A DNA stretch of 64,000 nt from assembly GCA_021234155.1 (NCBI GenBank), contig JAJEKV010000102.1, positions 2,166,456 through 2,230,455 of the forward strand, written 5' to 3'. The position numbers and the translations under genes were made by a program. The stretch is from Isoetes taiwanensis. Lineage: Eukaryota; Streptophyta; Lycopodiopsida; Isoetales; Isoetaceae. Under the pieces are notes generated by a model. It saw only the letters and a program-made list of their open reading frames with translations. It ran no database searches and was not told where the DNA came from. Shown piece by piece: positions 57,990-64,000 of the stretch (the stretch's first letter is position 1; the number at the start of each line of letters is the position of its first letter).

Positions 57990-58727
57990 TCAGGAGGTCA
58001 AAATCTCGATTACATAATTCTGACATTGATGGAGACGCTGCGACTATGTCTAGGGATGTAGATGTATATGATGCATGCATGGTACAGAAACTCAATCCAC
58101 TCAGGTTGAGTGTTCAGGTTAGTGAAAATGAGGAAGTTAAAGTGGAGCCCAAAGCAGAGGCTCAGGGAGAAGCACAAGAACAACAAGAAGTGACTATTGA
58201 AGCAGCTTATAGATAGGATCATCCCAACTGCAGCAGCTTGAGGATGCAGTGTTGCAAGGATTTTTGCATTTACGAATTGCTAGAGGCACTTTTAAAACCT
58301 GGTCATCCTAAGCCATATGAGGCACAACCCAACACGAGTTCAAGTGAGAATGTTACTCCTACAGAATTTCCTAAGTCACAGGCTGCTGAAGAAGCATCTA
58401 GCCCTCGTGTCTCAACCAATTATGGCAGGGATTCTAAACGTGTCTTTCATCATCATGTCCAAGATGATGGTTGTGGTTTATATTCAATTCTTGGTCCCCG
58501 TTTCAAATCAATTAAATAAGTCTATTCAGTTAATCATATGACTTATAGAGATTTCGAGACAAATTCTAAACCTGTTCCATGTCATAGGAAAGAAGACTAT
58601 GATTTTTGCTTGAATTGCTACAATGAAATTGGCAAGGAGGGTGAATAAGCTCGTTATGATCAGCCTGTTCAACGTTATTATAGGCATCCTGGACACCCTT
58701 TTGGTGGCCACATATCTCTTTACTGAA
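57990..58727 (+). pseudogene. NBR1-like autophagy receptor fragment with ZZ zinc finger
   Basis: The plus-strand frames encode RVFHHHVQDDGCGLYSILGP then RFKSIK (to 58517). After a TAA they continue CHRKEDYDFCLNCYNEIGKE, a second stop, and ARYDQPVQRYYRHPGHPFGG. The Cys pairs, the GPRFKS word and DYDxCxxCY match the ZZ finger of plant NBR1, the selective-autophagy cargo receptor. Upstream is a Glu/Gln-rich linker (EEVKVEPKAEAQGEAQEQQE, about 58125). The PB1 domain, the four-Trp domain and the UBA domain are absent. About 20 extra residues sit inside the finger (YSVNHMTYRDFETNSKPVP). Stops at about 58214, 58517 and 58646 show it is not functional. It starts about 65 bp after the LTR at 57925. 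Confidence 0.65.
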
Positions 58728-58889
58728 GACCAGTATGCACTTCTTCAATTTCCTGTTTGTTTTATTATATAAATTTGCATCTTCTGCATGTCTGTCCTAT
58801 GGATAGATTATCTTATTCTTTTGTACATTTGTGTGGTGGTTTTCCTATTTATAAAGCACCATTATACATTTGATCCATTTCATATTGTC

Positions 58890-60408
58890 ATTATGGACCT
58901 CATCTTCCTCATGGAAACATGGGAGCATGCTGGACATAGACTACCCGACTTGCCAGGATACCATCGCTACTTGTCTTCAAAGAATGCACAGGGATAAGCG
59001 GGGGACCGCGGAGGAGGGTCGCTGCTACTATCGGACAACCCCGACGCGGTCGGTTTCCACAGTAAGATAGACAAACATAAAAAGGTACACAGTGGGTGCG
59101 CGTCTTGGATTGCGATGGTAGCCCTCTCTTTGTGGCGGCCTGCTACTTCCCACATGCCGAGAGCAACTTCTATCACAACCATCTGGGTGTGGATAGGTTG
59201 GAGCCCTATGTCGATCTATACGACGACATACAACAGCACAAGCAGGATAGATAGATAGATAGATAGTATTTTAACGCCACGCCACTAGGAGGGTAGGGTC
59301 ATGCTCGTTGGAGACTTTAATGCCCACACTAGCACGGAACAACCGATGAGATTTGGCCCTCTGACATATGATGTGTTGCAGCTGAACCCTTCAGAAGGAG
59401 CTTGGCCACGGGCATCAGTTGACATTCAGGTCTCGTGCTATGAGAGGCAACTGTTGCTGCTCTGCAGTGTCTTTGACCTAGTGATTTGCAATGGGCTAGC
59501 ATAGTGGCCGTCCTCCAGCCAGCACACTTGCACACAGAAGAACTGGGGAGGTGGGTCCAGCATGGTAGACTATGTTTTGGTGGCCGAGTATGACATGCAT
59601 CTCGTCATATATTTTCAAGTGGGAACAACTGGTAGGGATGAGGAGGTGGACTTAGACCACCTGCTGCTCTACTTGCAGCTGGCTTGGCAGGTTGCCCCAG
59701 ACGCCTATCCAACACCTCCTCGTATGCCTCAGCTCAGACTGGACTATGAGCGCGCTCCTACTTACTCCTAGATGCTTATGGAGGATCTGGCAAGCATCTC
59801 ACAATGCTCAACGCTGAAGCAACAGGTAGGCAAACTCATTGACATCCTCGGGGCTGAGCACTGCGGGGAGAAGTTGCTCTCGGCAAACCTCAGGAGCTAT
59901 GGCCTTTCCGTGTCGGTGGTTCGATCCCGAAAGTGCAAAAGAACACAAAATGCTTGGCTCAGCCAAGTCCCGGACCACGCTCTACGCCGATCACTGTCAA
60001 GCAATACTGCACTTTCCTCAAGGCTAAAAGGCCAGGTACATTGCGGCCCATCAACAAGAAATGCTTCCTCCTGGAACGTCATCCCAAGACCTTCTGGCGG
60101 AGAGTGCTGAGGAGGTTAGTGCCGCCCACAGGAAACATCAATCAGACCAGTGGGGGCAATACCTACAGTAGCTCTACAACCTTGAAGGTGCATGGGCAAT
60201 ATTACCCCCCCAGCAGGGTCCAGTAGTAGAAATCATAGAGGCGAAAAGCACCAGACCTTGATAGCATGCAGGCAGAGTTACTCAAGTGGGCAGGACCATC
60301 CATAGCCGCAGCGTCTTGACCAACATGTTCAAAGACATTGCGGGGAAGGTTCCCCATGAATGGACCGCTAGCGAGGTTGTCCCAATCTACAAAGGCGGGG
60401 AGACCATT
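58890..60408 (+). mobile_element. LINE endonuclease-to-RT fragment, interrupted
   Basis: Plus-strand LINE of the same family as the GC-rich copy at 14-16 kb. Visible are DLIFLMETWEHAGHRLPDLP (58890), LLLSDNPDAVGFHSKIDKHK, VAACYFPHAESNFYHNHLGV (about 59140), MLVGDFNAHTST (59301), MVDYVLVAEYDMH (59562) and a region ending DLDSMQAELLKWAGP (about 60260-60300) that begins the reverse transcriptase. The rest is cut off at 60409 by an LTR. A 45-50 bp foreign LINE tail sits in the endonuclease at 59245-59292. Frameshifts and stops throughout make it inactive. Confidence 0.8.
59245..59292 (-). mobile_element. LINE tail inserted into the LINE endonuclease
   Basis: On the plus strand, five GATA units are followed by TATTTTAACGCCACG. 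The reverse complement reads GGCGTGGCGTTAAAATA then a CTAT-type repeat, the same end architecture as the LINE tails at 8.97, 14.08 and 42.22 kb. It splits the reading between DDIQQHKQD and GRVMLVGDFN. Confidence 0.65.
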
Positions 60409-61919
60409 TGTGACATTCCACGTATTTATATGCCCTTTTGGGTATAAATACATGACACATCACTATGAATAATTAATGCACATCATTAATTATTAAGGCA
60501 GAAACCTAACCCTAAATCCTAATTCAAATTTAGGACTTAACTTAATATTAAAAAGGCCTAAATATCAATTAGTTAGGGATAACTAATCTAGAACTGCCAC
60601 TTGGCCCAAATTGATTAGGCAAGGCAGACCTACCAGCCTGGGACACCCAAATTGGAGCTTCCACTCCAATTTGCCCCAAATCGATTTGGGGAAAATTGGT
60701 GGAGGAGGAGCTGCTGCTCACCTTGGTTCCAGCCAGAAGGATGGAGAACCAGAGAGATAGCTATGATACCGGTTAGTTTTAGCGTAGCTTGTATTCTTCT
60801 GACCCTTGTTTGAGGAGATGGATGATTAGATTCTATTCTATGATTTACTTATGATGATAATGATGGATGTTTGTATCTGATTCTGCCTTCTCTTTCTGTT
60901 CCTCCCGTGTTCTGTTGGATTAAAGGGGGTAGAGACCTGAAGGCTATTTAGATTTAGTGATGCTCCTAGCTAGAACCCCTTAAATCCCATTAAATGCGGC
61001 GTGTGCATAAGAGCCCACCTGGCTATGGATGCTATGATGTGATTCAGCACCAAATAACGAGTATAATGGTGAATCGGGGGTGGGGTCTTGCCTAGCGTGG
61101 CTATAGGACTCCTACAATGTGCTAGGCTTATAGCCGGTCACGCGAGAGGGCGGGTATGGGTCTACGACACTCCACGCATTGTGGGTGGCGTGCCAAATGT
61201 ATGTGGGCCACGGACTCGAGCAGGCGGTGGTAGGCCTTTAGATTTAGGGGAATAAGTCGAGTACGAATGCGGAGGTCACTGAGGTGGCATGTGTTCTCTA
61301 GCACACCCAGGGATCCGTCATGCTTTCGGGGAGGGGCGCCTCTCGACTGCCTCATCGGACGGGGAGATGTAACCCCAGTAGTTCCATAGGGTGATTCCAT
61401 GGGATTGCGTCTCCTGAAGGTTACAATCACGCCATATCATGTGTCACCTTTTCTGCGAAGTGTGCCGTAAGGGTCGGGATGGAGTGGATTACCCTAGCCA
61501 TTGTTCTATGCCAGCCAATGCCATTGTTATGATCCCGACTGTTGTTATCCGGAGGCATTGATCGTTTGGGTTGATTCCCATGAGTCCGGCCCTGTAGAGC
61601 CCTTATTTATGATGCATTTCCTTTGTTATGATGGTATTCTCGTTGTATTCGTGTCGATGATGATGGGCCACCCTTCGCCGTGGTGGTATATTATTTATTT
61701 GTATTGTTGCGGTGCTAACATGTATATATTTCGCTTATATAGGATTCCCATAGAAGGTGGGGACGAATGACACCTCCGGTGTCCTTCACGGGACACTTGC
61801 CCATCACAAGTGGTCCGGAGTCGACGGAGGGCCTTTCTATGGTGGAGTAGTCGCCGTGGAAGAGGGGATTTCCTGTATTTATACGATGGGAGCATCATAC
61901 AGGTTCGGGGAGCGTCACA
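60409..61919 (+). repeat. LTR of a gypsy-like element, plus orientation, 1.5 kb
   Basis: Starts TGTGACATTCC and ends GGAGCGTCACA, followed after one base by a primer-binding site. Related to the minus-strand LTR at 56330-57925. Its insertion cut the LINE fragment to its left. The 3' LTR is not in the window. Confidence 0.8.
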
Positions 61920-61920
61920 A

Positions 61921-61932
61921 TGGTATCAGAGC
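61921..61932 (+). other. Primer-binding site, initiator Met tRNA type
   Basis: TGGTATCAGAGC, one base after the LTR end. It supports priming by initiator methionine tRNA and fixes the plus orientation of this element. Confidence 0.88.
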
Positions 61933-62790
61933 ATGATCTTGGTAGACCAGATCATAGCACTGGCGATGTCTAACTCGTTAGACCGTTTAGATAGTAGGAA
62001 ACCTCCAATGTAGGAAAAGTACCCCAAATCCATCAGTAGGATGAGTTTTGGCCTAAGTATGCAAGGATTGAGCTAGTTAAGAAGAAAAATTCAAAATATC
62101 AAGACGAAGTTATGTTGAGTTTTCGGCAGAATGCGGTCCCTTTCTTCCGGAGGCCATAACTTTCTCTAGGAAACTCGGATTGTGGCGATTTTCATTCCAT
62201 TGCATCCGGAACACCCTAACTAGTCTAAGACACCCTTTGGCCAAGTTCCCAGCATCACAAAACAGCCCAAAACCCTAAATTGGCGCACTTTGCAAAATAA
62301 GAGTTTATTTTTCGATTCTAAGCACTCAAAATGCAGAGTGCACCGGTTTTTGACCGCGCGTTGACTTTTAAAAAATTCCACCCATATTTTGAACTCGTAA
62401 CCTCCTAATTCCATCTTTAGATCCTTACCAACATGCCAACTTTCTTTTTGTGTAAGATTCATGTTTTATATATTTGTTATATATGTCTAATGTTCTATTG
62501 GGATTGAACCCCTGACCTCCTACCACCAAGCCAACCCTTTTACCAATAGGCTAAGTTCCATTCTCACAAATATAGTTTTTTTGTTTTATTTATAATGGCT
62601 TTATTTTCTATTAGATGAGTATGCTGTGGTGGCAACAACTCCGTCGGACTTGTGCAACCATGGCAAGGTGCGCTCATCCTAAGGGTCATCGTTGGCCCCG
62701 GCAAACGGGTTCCCCGACTATAGTATCACACTTTTTCGATGCAGAATGGACGGGGACTCTTCTAAGCGAGATAGCATCTCCTAAGTAGGA
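61933..62790 (+). other. Internal leader of the plus-strand LTR element
   Basis: Mostly non-coding. A short frame at 62614-62790 starts MSMLWWQQLRRTCATMARCA and ends after 58 codons; it may be the remains of a first coding region. No protease or pol motif follows before the window end. Confidence 0.4.
62500..62553 (-). repeat. tRNA-like promoter boxes, possible SINE head
   Basis: On the minus strand TAGCCTATTGG (A-box-like, 62553-62543) is followed 33 bp later by GGTTCAATCCC (B-box-like, 62510-62500). Spacing and order fit an internal RNA polymerase III promoter of a tRNA-derived SINE. No cloverleaf or tail was traced, so the call is tentative. Confidence 0.4.
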
Positions 62791-64000
62791 TCCTGATCCG
62801 CTGTCCCCCTTGATAAACGTTTGCTCGCAGCAATACCCTAGCAGTATGGAATTCTCCAGTACTGATGCTTAAATAATTTTTTCTCTAGTAGATGCCTTGG
62901 TAGCAAAATTCTTTCAACCCTGCCTTCGTTTAATCTTTAGTACCTTCATCTGCTTTAAATGCTATTTCATTCGACTTCACATGGCAGGAGCTAAGTAGCA
63001 CTATGAACCAACCATACCTAATGCTGTTTCTTTTAGTTTCTAAGCCTTGACTGCCTTACTTCTCAAAGAATATACTTCCCTTGACCCAACCAACCAGACA
63101 CTGCCATGCAGCAACCCTCTAGGGATTGAGTTTGTAAAATTGTACCATCATGCTTCATTACCTTCTTTATGTCACAACACATACTCTGTAACACATAGTG
63201 ATTGCTTGAGTTTGAACTCCAACAGCCATGTCCACACTTCACTCGAATCTATCTAGAGCATAAACTTTAGTATCAGTTTGTACCACCCTTCACCGCTTAC
63301 ATCGCAATGATTATATATCTGCATCACATGCCTGCCTTGCGATGCCAAATCTCTTTTCAAGTTGTTTTACCAAATATTCAAAAGTTGGATTATTCTTGCA
63401 AGCTTTTCTTTTGCGACCACAAAAAAAAAAAATTACAGGCTCCCAAATTATGGCCAGCAACGCTGGGCACCATTACTAGTGGTAGTAGAATGTAATTGAG
63501 CTTTTATTGTGGCACAAAATTTGTTTGCACCATTGATTTAATGCCTATGAATCAAGCAGCTGTTGTAGAATAGGTCATTTATCTAATATATAAGTAGAGC
63601 ATTTTATTATCCAAATTCTACCATGCTGTGATAAGAGGGTTATAAATCCACATCTTCATATATAAGGATTTTAATGGCTTAATAACTTCCGTGCTTAGGA
63701 AAGCAATAACATGCAGAAGAATGTAGAACAGCGTTGGGGAAACTTTTTAGGTCCCAATGGAAAATTGCCTATGGTTACTTGAAGGTATGCTACCATTCTT
63801 AACTCATCAACACCTTCAAGGATACCTAAATTTGATTAGGGCAAACTCCTTCCAACCATTACTTTAGTGTCACAGGGCCACTAAGTTCCATGAATAATCC
63901 ACCTATCTTAGGGAATTACAACAACAATCCCAAATATTAGTACCAATCCGACACCCTTCTACAGCGACTCCTTCTACTCTTAGGGTCCTTGTAAGATTAT
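62791..64000. other. Right end of window, no gene recognised
   Basis: AT-rich sequence with an A-run (63420-63431). I see no LTR, domain or RNA gene. Confidence 0.4.

Overview
The window looks like a retroelement-rich nuclear segment of a large land-plant genome. The evidence is a plastid-type sigma factor with a transit-peptide-like N-terminus, many GT-AG introns, LTR elements primed by initiator-Met tRNA, a PIF/Harbinger transposon and several LINE families. A seedless plant such as a fern is my guess; nothing here proves it. The host background is AT-rich. One LINE segment (about 14.1-16.3 kb) is strikingly GC-rich.

Host genes, all on the minus strand: a complete nine-exon plastid sigma-70 factor gene (9334-11894), a three-exon Cactin gene (29647-31920), and two exons of the RNA polymerase II subunit RPB9 (42786-43095, first exon not found). 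Broken or partial host-like sequences: purple acid phosphatase exons (about 336-1015) inside a tandem duplication, a possible ACT-repeat exon (28570-28690), and an NBR1-type ZZ zinc-finger fragment (57990-58727).

Mobile DNA by position: a short-LTR, copia-like, apparently non-autonomous element with an acidic repeat ORF (2284-5128); a truncated LINE with a PCNA-binding-type motif (6400-9005); a LINE ORF1 remnant (12.95-13.25 kb); a GC-rich LINE (14075-16300, minus); scrambled Ty3/gypsy pieces (19.2-24.9 kb); an 8.5-kb PIF/Harbinger element (32576-41076) with terminal inverted repeats, subterminal repeats, a damaged DDE transposase gene, a spliced Myb/SANT gene and two host-gene fragments; a solo LINE tail (42.2 kb); a LINE (45.7-49.18 kb, minus); a full-length L1-type element with a perfect 14-bp target-site duplication (49276-54513, minus); an LTR with PBS (56330-57925, minus) followed in its coding direction by a degenerate histone H3-like gene (55749-54614); a LINE endonuclease fragment (58.9-60.4 kb) interrupted by a foreign LINE tail; and a related LTR with PBS in plus orientation (60409-61932).

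The most unusual observation is the H3-like gene. It keeps an H3-type start (MARTKCTARK) and a clear H3 histone fold, carries an added tail of roughly 230 residues, has no visible introns, and sits where gag is expected downstream of an LTR and primer-binding site. Second are a PIP-box-like motif at the C-terminus of a LINE protein, a shared 3' hairpin joined to different microsatellite tails in four LINE ends, and host-gene fragments carried inside the Harbinger element.
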